36,445 nucleotides of DNA. Source: CAZABS01 sp964483635 (lineage in GTDB: Bacteria > Patescibacteriota > Minisyncoccia > Moranbacterales > UBA1568). The stretch covers positions 1-36,445 of the forward strand of contig CAZABS010000004.1 in the NCBI GenBank assembly GCA_964483635.1. Reading direction: 5' to 3'. The notes beneath the pieces were generated by a model. That model was not told the DNA's origin and did no database searches. It was given only the letters and a program-made list of their open reading frames with translations. The position numbers and the translations under genes were made by a program. Of this stretch, positions 1 through 7,168 are shown piece by piece. Position 1 is the stretch's first letter, and every line of letters starts with the position of its first letter.

Positions 1-62
1 GACTCGAACTTGGGACCTCGTCATTATCAGTGACGCGCTCTAACCACCTGAGCTAATCGCCC
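1..62 (-). tRNA. tRNA-Ile (GAT), 3' end outside window
   Basis: Read on the minus strand this gives a GGGCGAT acceptor strand, the D-arm motif AGCTCAGGTGG, an anticodon loop CTGATAA with anticodon GAT, and the T-arm motif TTCGAGTC. The 3' half of the T arm and the acceptor end lie beyond the window edge. It follows tRNA-Ala in the direction of transcription, 55 nt downstream. Confidence 0.93.
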
Positions 63-117
63 GGCACAAAGCACTACGGATACTACCAAAAATACCGAAA
101 AACAGCAAGGAAACCCT

Positions 118-192
118 TGGTGGACCAGGCGGGAATCGAACCCGCGATCTCCGCATTGCAAATGCGGCATTCTACCACTAAACTACTGGCCC
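118..192 (-). tRNA. tRNA-Ala (TGC), CCA encoded
   Basis: The minus strand folds into a full cloverleaf. Acceptor GGGCCAG pairs with CTGGTCC (one G-T), the anticodon stem is CCGCA/TGCGG around loop TTTGCAA (anticodon TGC), and the T arm is GCGGG-TTCGATT-CCCGC. Discriminator A and a genomically encoded CCA (118-120) follow. Ile and Ala tRNAs often sit in rRNA spacers; here no rRNA lies upstream, so linkage could only be to something left of the window. Confidence 0.95.
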
Positions 193-204
193 CAGTACGC
201 CAAG

Positions 205-233
205 AGTATACAAGGAGGAGCGGATTTTGTACA
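205..233 (-). promoter_or_regulatory. Predicted promoter of the tRNA-Ala/tRNA-Ile unit
   Basis: On the minus strand TGTACA (228-233) and TATACT (205-210) are separated by 17 nt. The expected start site, near 198, is only about 6 nt before the tRNA-Ala 5' end. The element overlaps the promoter of the divergent gene. Confidence 0.5.
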
Positions 234-252
234 GACGGATATGGTGTACAAT
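225..252 (+). promoter_or_regulatory. Predicted promoter of the gene at 287
   Basis: TACAAT at 247-252 is a good -10 box, with a weak -35 TTTTGT (225-230) at 16 nt. The 12-mer GGTGTACAATAG (243-254) recurs at the promoter of the gene at 22033, which supports a functional element. Confidence 0.5.
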
Positions 253-286
253 AGATACGTAAGCCATATAATGCTCAATTACGTTT

Positions 287-652
287 ATGAGTGTTTTCTT
301 TCCAGTAAAAAAACCTGTCTTGCCTCCTACGAATACGTCACATATTTCACATGGCGGAAGTCCCTCTCACTCGAGTCATCATAATGAAAATGGACTTGTG
401 ACTGATCGAGAACTTACTCACGAAGTGATGGCAGAGTTACGTAGGCGAGGGGTGAGTGAACATGACCGCACGATCATAGAAGCGGCTGCATCAGGTTTTC
501 GAGATGCAAATGGTTTTAGCTCAAAAGGGATAGATGCTCGTGAGAAAGAAGAGTTGGTGAATACATTAGCTCATGACCGCCGAAACTTAGGATTATCAGA
601 AACGAATGTAAAACAGGTGGATGCAGCTCTCGATCACGCTCTCGAAAATTAG
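287..652 (+). CDS. Hypothetical protein, 121 aa
   Basis: I do not recognise this family. The first 35 residues are low in complexity and rich in Ser, His and Pro, with no signal peptide or membrane segment. From about residue 36 to the end the protein is charged and looks helical, with repeated short acidic/basic helices. Such a disordered head plus helical body suggests a small soluble, perhaps binding, protein. The ATG at 287 has no clear Shine-Dalgarno sequence but lies about 35 nt after a TACAAT box. The gene is divergent from the tRNAs and is followed by the DedA gene after 83 nt. Confidence 0.6.
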   Translation: MSVFFPVKKPVLPPTNTSHISHGGSPSHSSHHNENGLVTDRELTHEVMAELRRRGVSEHDRTIIEAAASGFRDANGFSSKGIDAREKEELVNTLAHDRRNLGLSETNVKQVDAALDHALEN

Positions 653-735
653 AGAAGTGGGGGCACTCGGTTCTTTCTCGAGCAGAAGTGGGCAGTTTTC
701 TTAGTACTGAGTAAGGTGCAATAAGGCCTGAAAAT

Positions 736-1440
736 ATGCATTGGATAAAGGACATCGAAAAGTGGCTTGAGGTTTTGGCGACGCTGATGCCGCTGGATTT
801 TTTTGTATTTGTCGGCTCAGTTATTGAGGAGCTCATTGCACCTATTCCTTCGACTCTCGTGATGACCACAGCGGGTGTATTAGCGCATCTTGATGGTCGG
901 ACGCTTGTGTATGTGGCTTGGCTCGCTCTGTTGGGAAGTCTCGGCAAAACGCTTGGGGCATCCGTTTACTATGTGATTGGTGACAAACTCGAGGATAAAA
1001 TAGTCAACCGCTATGGGGGAATTTTTGGGCTTCGGCATGAGGAAATTGAGAATATTGGAAAAAAATTTGGAAAACATCACTGGAAAGACGGGGGAGTCCT
1101 CTTTCTCCTGCGAGCGATCCCCTTTGTCCCATCCGTTCCCGTTTCGATTGCCTGTGGGGTGATCAAATTGGATTGGCGAGTGTACCTGTGGGCGACGTAT
1201 CTCGGGACACTTCTCAAGGATTTTGTCTATGTGTATTCGGGTTTTGCTGGAGTAATTGCAATACGAAGACTGCTGCGAGATGTTATTGAAATTCATCAAG
1301 AATTAAACCTGCTCTTGATTCTCGGGTTGATTGTCCTGCTTTCAGTGCTCTATTGGCAACGGCATCATGGCTTACGCTTGGCACGCTATCTTCACAGGCG
1401 TTTCTCGAATGGAGTTCCTCCGGAGAGTCCCAATGCTTGA
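736..1440 (+). CDS. DedA family membrane protein (VTT domain)
   Basis: This 234-residue protein has the DedA/SNARE-associated layout: an N-terminal helix, then the motif E-E-x-I-A-P-I-P-S near residues 32-40, a hydrophobic stretch followed by G-x-x-G-x-x-x-Y-Y, a central F-x-R-x-I-P-x-V-P-x-x-x-x-I-A-x-G segment near residues 128-145, and C-terminal membrane helices. The family is linked to lipid scrambling and membrane homeostasis in the inner membrane; the substrate cannot be read here. AAGG at 723-726 is a possible ribosome binding site. The extreme C-terminus is basic and probably cytoplasmic. Its stop codon lies inside the -35 box of the uvrB promoter. Confidence 0.87.
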   Translation: MHWIKDIEKWLEVLATLMPLDFFVFVGSVIEELIAPIPSTLVMTTAGVLAHLDGRTLVYVAWLALLGSLGKTLGASVYYVIGDKLEDKIVNRYGGIFGLRHEEIENIGKKFGKHHWKDGGVLFLLRAIPFVPSVPVSIACGVIKLDWRVYLWATYLGTLLKDFVYVYSGFAGVIAIRRLLRDVIEIHQELNLLLILGLIVLLSVLYWQRHHGLRLARYLHRRFSNGVPPESPNA

Positions 1441-1465
1441 ACAGTAGCGGAAATTAGGCTAGAAT
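1437..1465 (+). promoter_or_regulatory. Predicted uvrB promoter
   Basis: TTGAAC (1437-1442) and TAGAAT (1460-1465) are 17 nt apart. The -35 box contains the TGA stop of the DedA gene. The start site would be near 1472. No LexA-type palindrome is evident. Confidence 0.6.
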
Positions 1466-1566
1466 AGAGCGCTCCTCTATCAACCTCGTTAGAGAACAAA
1501 CAAGGTATGCTGTGGTGTGTGTTAAAGAGTCTTCCTTTGAATTTCCAATCACTATTTTTTTTTGGT

Positions 1567-3618
1567 ATGCGTGAGAATCTTTCTCTAACGGGGTCAACCT
1601 TCCATCTCAAATCAGATTGGCCACCAGCGGGTGATCAGCCACAAGCGATAGATGAACTCGAAAACGGCCTGAAAAAGGGAAACCGTTTTCAAACCTTGCT
1701 CGGAGTGACGGGATCAGGGAAGACCTTTACGATGGCGAATCTCATTGCCCGCAGTGGGATGCCGGCTCTCGTGATCGCTCATAATAAGACACTGGCCGCT
1801 CAGCTGGCGCAAGAATTTGAAGTGTTTTTCCCTGAAGCGGCCGTGCATTACTTTGTCTCCTATTATGACTTCTATCAGCCGGAGGCGTACATGCCGATTA
1901 CGGATACCTATATAGAGAAAGATGCCTCAATTAACGAGGAGATTGATCGCTTGCGCCATGCTTCGACCCAGTCGCTCCTTACTCGTCGAGATGTCATTAT
2001 CGTAGCCTCAGTTTCGTGTATCTATGGACTCGGGAGCCCAGATGAATATCTCAAGGAACATCTTCTCATGGCTATCGGTGATGAATTGACGCGAGAGGCG
2101 CTCCTGAGGAAACTCGTAGGAATTTTCTTCGAACGTACCAATGCCGATATTACTCCGGGACACTTTCGCTCGCTTGGGAATCGAATTGAAGTGATGCCGA
2201 TTTCGGAGAAATTTATTTATTCAATTGAGATTGGCAAAAATAAAATCGAGCGGATTACCAAAATTGATCCCGTATCGCAAACCATTCTGGGAGAAGAAAA
2301 GAATATTTTCCTCTTTCCAGCCAAGCATTTTATTACTGATCAGAATAAGAAAGACCGCGCGCTCGAGACGATTCGCCTTGAACTAGGGGAACAACTTGCG
2401 AAGTTTCAAGGCGAAGGAAAACTCCTCGAAGCAGAACGGCTGAAGCGGCGCACGCAGTATGATCTCGCCATGATTGATGAAATCGGTTATTGCTCCGGGA
2501 TAGAGAACTATTCCCGTCATCTTTCGGGCAAGAATCCAGGGGAGCCGCCGGAGTCTCTTCTATCGTATTTCCCACACCTTCCGGATGGGACGCCAGACTT
2601 TCTCACAATTATTGATGAATCGCATGTGACGCTCCCACAACTTCGAGCGATGTACAATGGGGATCAAGCGAGGAAAAAGACTCTGGTAGATTTTGGCTTC
2701 CGCCTGCCGAGTGCTTTGGATAATCGTCCACTTCAGTATCCCGAATTTCTTGAGCGAGTAGGTCCTATTATCTTTACTTCTGCGACGCCTTCCGAGTATG
2801 AGCGTGAGGTGAGCGATAAAATAGTTGAACAAGTTATTCGTCCGACCGGACTGGTTGACCCGGTTGTTGATGTTCGACCGATTCGGGCTCGGGCGGAATA
2901 TCCAGGACAGATTGGCGATTTTATCCGAGAAACAGAAGCGGAAGTAGCTTCCGGTGGCCGAGTGATTGCTACAACCCTGACGAAGAAAATGGCGGAAGAT
3001 TTGGCGCAATACCTCAAAGAAAAGAAGGTGAAGGCGGAGTATCTTCACAGCGATGTGAAAACGATTGATCGAATCAAGATCCTGACTCGTTTTCGAAAGG
3101 GCGAATTTGATTGCCTGGTCGGAGTGAATCTCTTACGTGAAGGTCTTGATCTTCCGGAGGTGACCTTTATTGGTATTCTCGATGCAGATAAGGAGGGTTT
3201 CCTTCGCTCGGAGACTTCGCTCATTCAGATTATCGGACGAGCCGCCAGAAATGTTCTTGGGCGAGTCGTGCTCTATGCTGATACCGTCACGGGTTCAATT
3301 GAGCGTGCTCTCGGGGAAACGAACCGAAGACGAGTGCTCCAGATTGCTTACAACGAAAAACATCATATCACTCCCGAAACGATTCACAAAAATATTCACG
3401 ACATCACCGAGCAACTCGAAACAGAGCATGAGAAAGCCGTAGCGCTTTCACTCGCTCTCGACGCTCGGGGTTTCGCCAAGGATCCGAGTAAGGTGCTCCG
3501 GGCGAAGGAGCGTGAGATGAAGGCAGCGGTCAAGATTCTCGATTTTGAAACCGCGGCGCTCCTCCGAGATGAAATTCGGGCACTTGAGGCAAAACTGGCG
3601 CATCCAAAAAAAGATTAA
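1567..3618 (+). CDS. uvrB: Excinuclease ABC subunit B (UvrB)
   Basis: UvrB is the helicase-like damage-verification subunit of nucleotide excision repair; it receives lesions from UvrA and recruits UvrC. From ATG 1567 the protein has 683 residues, close to the E. coli length (673). Visible are the Walker A GVTGSGKT (residues 46-53), the Y-Y-D-F-Y-Q-P-E-A-Y region of the DNA-clamping beta hairpin, the DEAH-box-like I-D-E-S-H, helicase motif V/VI sequences (N-L-L-R-E-G-L-D-L-P-E and Q-I-I-G-R-A-A-R-N), and a C-terminal UVR motif that binds UvrC. An ATG at 1507 would add 20 residues that do not resemble the family, so I prefer 1567, although neither start has a clear ribosome binding site. uvrA lies 4.6 kb downstream in the same orientation. 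Confidence 0.97.
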   Translation: MRENLSLTGSTFHLKSDWPPAGDQPQAIDELENGLKKGNRFQTLLGVTGSGKTFTMANLIARSGMPALVIAHNKTLAAQLAQEFEVFFPEAAVHYFVSYYDFYQPEAYMPITDTYIEKDASINEEIDRLRHASTQSLLTRRDVIIVASVSCIYGLGSPDEYLKEHLLMAIGDELTREALLRKLVGIFFERTNADITPGHFRSLGNRIEVMPISEKFIYSIEIGKNKIERITKIDPVSQTILGEEKNIFLFPAKHFITDQNKKDRALETIRLELGEQLAKFQGEGKLLEAERLKRRTQYDLAMIDEIGYCSGIENYSRHLSGKNPGEPPESLLSYFPHLPDGTPDFLTIIDESHVTLPQLRAMYNGDQARKKTLVDFGFRLPSALDNRPLQYPEFLERVGPIIFTSATPSEYEREVSDKIVEQVIRPTGLVDPVVDVRPIRARAEYPGQIGDFIRETEAEVASGGRVIATTLTKKMAEDLAQYLKEKKVKAEYLHSDVKTIDRIKILTRFRKGEFDCLVGVNLLREGLDLPEVTFIGILDADKEGFLRSETSLIQIIGRAARNVLGRVVLYADTVTGSIERALGETNRRRVLQIAYNEKHHITPETIHKNIHDITEQLETEHEKAVALSLALDARGFAKDPSKVLRAKEREMKAAVKILDFETAALLRDEIRALEAKLAHPKKD

Positions 3619-3649
3619 AAAAAGCACCGACTGTTTGAGGCAGTCGGTG
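3617..3649 (-). terminator. Intrinsic terminator reading on the minus strand
   Basis: A perfect 9-bp stem (3625-3633 with 3641-3649, seven-base loop) is flanked on its left by an A tract (3617-3623), which becomes a U tract only for minus-strand transcription. On the plus strand no T run follows, so it is not a typical uvrB terminator. It implies a minus-strand transcript arriving from the right. Confidence 0.7.
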
Positions 3650-3676
3650 TGAAGGATAATGGGGTGATGGCCACGA

Positions 3677-3862
3677 CTAGATTGAAGTTGGGCGCGTCGG
3701 GAGTATGTTCCAGGGTAATACCACTGGATTGGCAATCTGAGCGGAAGCCACAAAGGAACTTGTTGGGTCTTTGAGAGTTGCCAGCGCTTTTGTTCGAGCG
3801 GCGTCTTTGATGGCGTGGAGTCTTAAGGAACTGCACGAACCTCGGCTGAGATTGATGGTCAT
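3677..3862 (-). CDS. Possible small minus-strand protein, 61 aa
   Basis: This open frame ends 28 nt before the minus-oriented terminator, which is its main support. The product is soluble, with a helical Ala/Lys/Leu-rich stretch and a Pro-rich C-terminus; I recognise no family. The ATG at 3862 has only a weak AGGA upstream, and the frame stays open to the right as far as the gap, so the real start could be further upstream. It overlaps the plus-strand open frame at 3827-4003, and the two cannot both be ordinary genes. Misassembly at the contig end is a further possibility. Confidence 0.3.
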   Translation of the reverse strand: MTINLSRGSCSSLRLHAIKDAARTKALATLKDPTSSFVASAQIANPVVLPWNILPTRPTSI

Positions 3863-4003
3863 GTTTTCGTAGAAAATCCTGAGCACAATCAGTTGGGCTA
3901 CTTCGGTGCTATTAGCGCTGACGATGTCTCGGTGAAGGAAAAAATGTTCATAGCCGGTGCATCGAAGCCAGACACAAACTTCAAACCAGACGTACCTGGA
4001 GAG
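3827..4003 (+). CDS. Open reading frame running into the scaffold gap (fragment)
   Basis: After a TAA at 3824 this frame is open for 59 codons to the N run. The residues look like a real folded protein, for example E-I-D-G-H-V-F-V-E-N-P and Q-L-G-Y-F-G-A-I-S-A-D-D, with a balanced mix of charged, aromatic and small residues. No ATG occurs before that stretch; the only early start is a TTG at 3893. The 5' part is therefore missing, frameshifted, or joined wrongly. I do not recognise the family. Overlap with a minus-strand candidate makes the strand uncertain. Confidence 0.35.
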
Positions 4004-4103
4004 NNNNNNNNNNNNNNNNNNNNNNNNNNNNNNNNNNNNNNNNNNNNNNNNNNNNNNNNNNNNNNNNNNNNNNNNNNNNNNNNNNNNNNNNNNNNNNNNN
4101 NNN
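4004..4103. other. Scaffold gap (100 N)
   Basis: There are exactly 100 ambiguous bases, the customary placeholder for a join of unknown length. The sequence on either side should not be read as contiguous, and genes touching either edge may be incomplete. Confidence 0.97.
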
Positions 4104-4109
4104 CCTATT

Positions 4110-4328
4110 ATGAATCAAGAGATGGATGCGTCCAAAACCCCCACGACGCTCGCAGAATTTAAGGCGCCCGCTACTCCCGATACGGCGGTGGATGATCTTA
4201 TTGATGAAGCTTTGGCTGATCGAGATGATCTTGACGCTGAAGTCAAAGGAGAGCTGTCTCGACTTGAAACAGAAACAGCGAGCGTAAATAGTTTAAATGA
4301 AGTGTATGATGCCAATGAAATCGAGTAA
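4110..4328 (+). CDS. Small acidic protein, upstream partner of cassette copy 1; 5' end may lie in gap
   Basis: From ATG 4110 the product has 72 residues, is very acidic and predicted helical, and carries no signal or membrane segment. The frame is also open through 4104 into the gap, so an N-terminal anchor could be missing. Its C-terminal half (V-D-D-L-I-D-E-A then a charged helix then V-Y-D) resembles the C-terminal half of the 117-residue protein at 6006-6359 (V-D-E-I-V-Q-A-I then a charged helix then S-Y-D), which does have a membrane anchor. In both, the Tyr-Asp codons TATGAT supply the ATGATG start of the next gene. Function unknown. Confidence 0.7.
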   Translation: MNQEMDASKTPTTLAEFKAPATPDTAVDDLIDEALADRDDLDAEVKGELSRLETETASVNSLNEVYDANEIE

Positions 4329-5169
4329 GTTTATTTATCCGAGTATCGCCGTTGGCTTGCTCCTCTTGGTTCCGGTGTTTGTCATGGCAGAAAGCAATAC
4401 TCCTTGGACGAAACGAGCTGAAGAGGCTGCAAATCGTTTGGAAGAACGTCAAGCGAAGATGGAAGAGCGGGCGAATGAGCGCGAAGCGAAGCGTGAGGAA
4501 CGGGAAGAAGATCGTGAAAAAAAATTCTGCACCCGTTTTTCTGAGATAACTCTGAAAATGGCAGATCGGATGGAGGAGCGTGGTTCCAAAATTGAGGAAC
4601 GAAGTACCAATCGGGAGAGTACTGTGGAAGAGCGTAGAGATGGGCGAGATGAAAAAATGGATGGAAATCGTGATGAACAGGATACGCGGCGTGCCAAGCT
4701 CTATGCTGATCTCGAAGCGCGGGCTGATACAGATGCTGAAAAAGCAGCCGTGGCCACTTTCAAGGAAACGATGGATGATCTCGTGAAAACGCGGCGGGCA
4801 GCGGTGGATGCTGCCATTACCGCTTTCCGGAGCGGGGTTGATGCCGCGATTGTTACCAATAAAGATGGTGCGAGTTCCGCATATACGGATTTCAAGGCAG
4901 CGATAGATGCGGCAGTCGCCAAAGCAAAGTCAACTTGCGAATCTGGGACAGATCCCGATACCGTACGAGATACCTTTAAGACAGATATGGAGGCAGCTCG
5001 GGCAGCGCTCCAGGATGATCGGAGTGATCTTGAGAAAGTTGGGGAGCAGGTAAAGGCGTTAGCAGAAGTACGAAGAACGGCGGTGGAAAAAGCCCTCTCG
5101 GACTTTAAAACTGGAGCGGAAAAAGCTCGTACAGCGCTAAAGGCAGCTTTTGGAGATTCGACTGAATAG
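4306..5169 (+). CDS. Secreted coiled-coil protein, cassette copy 1
   Basis: A signal peptide (hydrophobic core ending in V-F-V-M-A) leads a mature chain of about 260 residues made of charged helices. First comes an E/R-rich segment with repeated E-E-R and R-E-E motifs, then F-C-T-R-F-S, then a long helical region. Two cysteines (in F-C-T and in S-T-C-E-S-G) are kept in the paralogue at 6340-7137, suggesting a disulphide outside the cytoplasm. Similarity to the paralogue is clearest from the A-D-T-D-A-E-K stretch to the end. ATGs at 4306, 4309 and 4315 all lie inside the end of the preceding gene; the paralogue argues for 4306 or 4309. Translational coupling is likely. Family not recognised. 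Confidence 0.8.
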   Translation: MMPMKSSKFIYPSIAVGLLLLVPVFVMAESNTPWTKRAEEAANRLEERQAKMEERANEREAKREEREEDREKKFCTRFSEITLKMADRMEERGSKIEERSTNRESTVEERRDGRDEKMDGNRDEQDTRRAKLYADLEARADTDAEKAAVATFKETMDDLVKTRRAAVDAAITAFRSGVDAAIVTNKDGASSAYTDFKAAIDAAVAKAKSTCESGTDPDTVRDTFKTDMEAARAALQDDRSDLEKVGEQVKALAEVRRTAVEKALSDFKTGAEKARTALKAAFGDSTE

Positions 5170-5206
5170 TCTTATTCAGCTTCGCGATCAGGGGGGCTAT
5201 TCAAAT

Positions 5207-5887
5207 ATGAACACAAGGATTTCTCTTGGGATTGCGGTGGGAGTCTTGTTAATAGTTGGCGTGGTGATTGTCGAATTGTTTGTGTTGCTCAGTGAAGGGA
5301 ACTACCTACAGTATCATTTCGCGCAATCACCTCCAGCAGGACTACTTCAAACTGAATCAATAAACCAAGAGAGACTTGCTGACTGGAAGCTGTATCAAAA
5401 TGAAAAACACTCGTATATTTTTCGATATCCTGCAAAGTTAGAATTGCTCGAGAATTATGGTGGTAAGAGTACCACCCAAAGAATTTTTCTGAAACATTCG
5501 ATAGCTTTCGAAAATACAGGGGATTGTGATATGGCGGAACCACAGCCGCTTGCGAAGACATTGAATGATCTTACGATTTCCTTTGAAATAATAAATAAGA
5601 AAGTTCAGTTGGATTATGACGATGGTGATTATTCAGCCGGTGTTCTTCGGGGGAAGTATGTTTATGAGGGGATTGAAGGGTGTGGCCCCGATGTGTATTA
5701 CTTTCCTGTAGCAGAAAATAGAACTTTGATTGTCAGGCGTTGGATCCCGCAAGTATTCTCAGGGAATTTTCCTCCTGAAAAGGTTCTAGAAATAGAGAAC
5801 ATACCCGGAGTTATCTTGAGACAGGAGTCTGAAGCGTTGTTCCATCAAATATTATCAACTTTTGAGTTTGTAAATACCTCAGAATAA
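5207..5887 (+). CDS. Membrane-anchored extracytoplasmic protein, PsbP-like Y-x-F-x-Y-P type
   Basis: The 226-residue product starts with one strong transmembrane helix (about residues 6-28) and has an exported domain. The motif W-K-x-Y-x-N-E-K-H-S-Y-I-F-R-Y-P near residue 60 and the closing Q-I-L-S-T-F-E-F match the pattern of PsbP-like small domains that are common as anchored proteins in CPR genomes; that family link is inference from motif shape. Cysteines in the middle (G-D-C-D and E-G-C-G) could form a disulphide. ATG 5207 is chosen because GGGGGG-rich sequence at 5191-5196 gives a ribosome binding site and the preceding frame overlaps the upstream gene. It separates the two copies of the duplicated cassette. 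Confidence 0.72.
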   Translation: MNTRISLGIAVGVLLIVGVVIVELFVLLSEGNYLQYHFAQSPPAGLLQTESINQERLADWKLYQNEKHSYIFRYPAKLELLENYGGKSTTQRIFLKHSIAFENTGDCDMAEPQPLAKTLNDLTISFEIINKKVQLDYDDGDYSAGVLRGKYVYEGIEGCGPDVYYFPVAENRTLIVRRWIPQVFSGNFPPEKVLEIENIPGVILRQESEALFHQILSTFEFVNTSE

Positions 5888-5971
5888 ACGAGGAGACCCC
5901 CCCTCATTCGAGATAATCTTATTTGTCAATCGAATGTTGGGTACGCTGATTTCCTCTTAACGCAAGGGATT

Positions 5972-5999
5972 TTGCTTTGGGAGGAGAAGGGACTACAAT
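5972..5999 (+). promoter_or_regulatory. Predicted promoter directly abutting the gene at 6006
   Basis: TTGCTT (5972-5977) and TACAAT (5994-5999) are 16 nt apart. The expected start site is about 6006, which is the ATG itself, so the mRNA would be leaderless. The GGAGGAG at 5980-5986 lies inside the promoter spacer, upstream of the start site, and would not be in the transcript. Confidence 0.6.
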
Positions 6000-6005
6000 A
6001 AGGGC

Positions 6006-6359
6006 ATGGAAAAAAAATTTGTTCTCATTCTTGGAAGTATCGCTGTGGTTGCTCTGGTTGTGGTGGCCGGTCTTTATTTGAGACGATCGCCGGATCAAAC
6101 CGTGGTGTCAGGAGAAGCGATGCGGGGTGAGGAACAATCCATAACCGTTAATCCTGAGACGAAGCTCCCACTTGAGGATATATCGCCAGAGGAGGATCGC
6201 GCTGCCAAAGTGGATGAAATTGTCCAGGCAATTAACACAGAGATCGAAGATGATAGGACTGTTTTTGAGAAGGAACAGCATCGTGAACTGACTTCACTGA
6301 GGGAGGGCGGAGAACTTATGACAGAACTTGGTACAAGCTATGATGAATCGAAATATTAG
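6006..6359 (+). CDS. Small membrane-anchored acidic protein, cassette copy 2
   Basis: The 117-residue protein has an N-terminal transmembrane helix after M-E-K-K (about residues 5-25), then an exported acidic tail. The last 50 residues form a charged helix ending in T-S-Y-D-E-S-K-Y. That end resembles the protein encoded at 4110-4328, placed the same way before the paralogous secreted protein. The final codons overlap the next gene by 20 nt. It is probably transcribed as a leaderless message with 6340-7137. Role unknown; anchoring or presenting the secreted partner is a guess. Confidence 0.8.
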   Translation: MEKKFVLILGSIAVVALVVVAGLYLRRSPDQTVVSGEAMRGEEQSITVNPETKLPLEDISPEEDRAAKVDEIVQAINTEIEDDRTVFEKEQHRELTSLREGGELMTELGTSYDESKY

Positions 6360-7137
6360 TCGGGCAATTATTCTCGGGAGTATATTCCTCGTGTTTCCGA
6401 GTCAGGTGTTGGCTCTGCCGCTTTTGGATGTTGGCAAGTTGGATGTCGTTAAAATTCCCAAAATTACTTTGCCGGTAAAGAATACAGAGCCTTTTTGCAC
6501 GGATTTTTCTCAAACAAAAGATGCGATTGATATGGTGCGGAAACAGCGTGATGCTGCCGTACTTGAATATCTCAAGGAACATGAAAATACACTTGCAGAA
6601 GAGAGAAATGTGGCTGATGCTGAACTAGGTGAATCTCGGTCAAAATCTGATCAACGCCGAAGTGAATGGTATGAACGACTGCTTGAACGGGCAAACACTG
6701 ATACGGAGAAAGATGCTCTGGTGGCGTTCAAACAAACAGTTGAAAAAACACTCGAGAAAAGACGTGATGGAGTAGATGAAGCAATGGTAGCTTTTCGAAC
6801 GGGTGTAGATGGAACTATTGAGGAACGCAAAGTATCCATGGAGGCAGTGAAAGAAAGTTTCCAGAAGGCGGTTGATGGGGCATTCGCTCAAGTGGATACC
6901 GATTGTGCAGCCGGAAAAACAACTTCAGAAATTAAGAAATCATTTCAGACCAATCTCAAAGCAGCTCGCGAAAAATTGAAAACTGATAAGAAACAACTCG
7001 ACAAAGTGAGTCAGACCATAGAGTCTTTGGCACAAACGAAAAAATTTACTCTCGAAAAAGCAAAAGCGGAGTTTGAAAAGAGTTTCAGTGAAGCCAAAGC
7101 AACTCTTCACCTTGTTTTTCAGCATTCAGAACGCTAA
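6340..7137 (+). CDS. Secreted coiled-coil protein, cassette copy 2
   Basis: Start ATGATG at 6340/6343 lies inside the end of the preceding gene. A signal peptide (core I-I-L-G-S-I-F-L-V-F, cleavage near Q-V-L-A) precedes a 240-residue, lysine- and glutamate-rich, mostly helical chain. It is homologous to 4306-5169: both have F-C-T-x-F-S, T-D-x-E-K-x-A, V-x-A-F-(R)-(S/T)-G-V-D, a second cysteine followed by x-x-G, and the A-A-R-x-x-L stretch in the last third. The E-E-R-rich head of copy 1 is replaced by a different linker (L-P-L-L-D-V-G-K). Function unknown; extended helical surface or periplasmic protein is the safest description. Confidence 0.82.
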   Translation: MMNRNISRAIILGSIFLVFPSQVLALPLLDVGKLDVVKIPKITLPVKNTEPFCTDFSQTKDAIDMVRKQRDAAVLEYLKEHENTLAEERNVADAELGESRSKSDQRRSEWYERLLERANTDTEKDALVAFKQTVEKTLEKRRDGVDEAMVAFRTGVDGTIEERKVSMEAVKESFQKAVDGAFAQVDTDCAAGKTTSEIKKSFQTNLKAAREKLKTDKKQLDKVSQTIESLAQTKKFTLEKAKAEFEKSFSEAKATLHLVFQHSER

Positions 7138-7168
7138 GGTCTCTCTTGACGCTGTGAGTGAAGTTTTG

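Noticed and set aside
1..192. tRNA pair as an rRNA operon spacer
   Set aside because: No rRNA sequence is present on the upstream (right) side, and a promoter sits directly before tRNA-Ala, so linkage to rRNA is not supported within the window.
1507..1566. Upstream ATG of uvrB adding 20 residues
   Set aside because: The extra residues are hydrophobic and unlike UvrB N-termini; the family alignment begins at 1567.
3617..3649. Ordinary plus-strand terminator for uvrB
   Set aside because: The T run exists only on the minus strand; downstream of the stem on the plus strand the sequence is TGAAGGAT.
4449..5100. Long minus-strand frames opposite the secreted coiled-coil gene
   Set aside because: They are Arg/Ser-rich mirror frames caused by the GAA/GAG/CGA-rich coding strand, without start signals.
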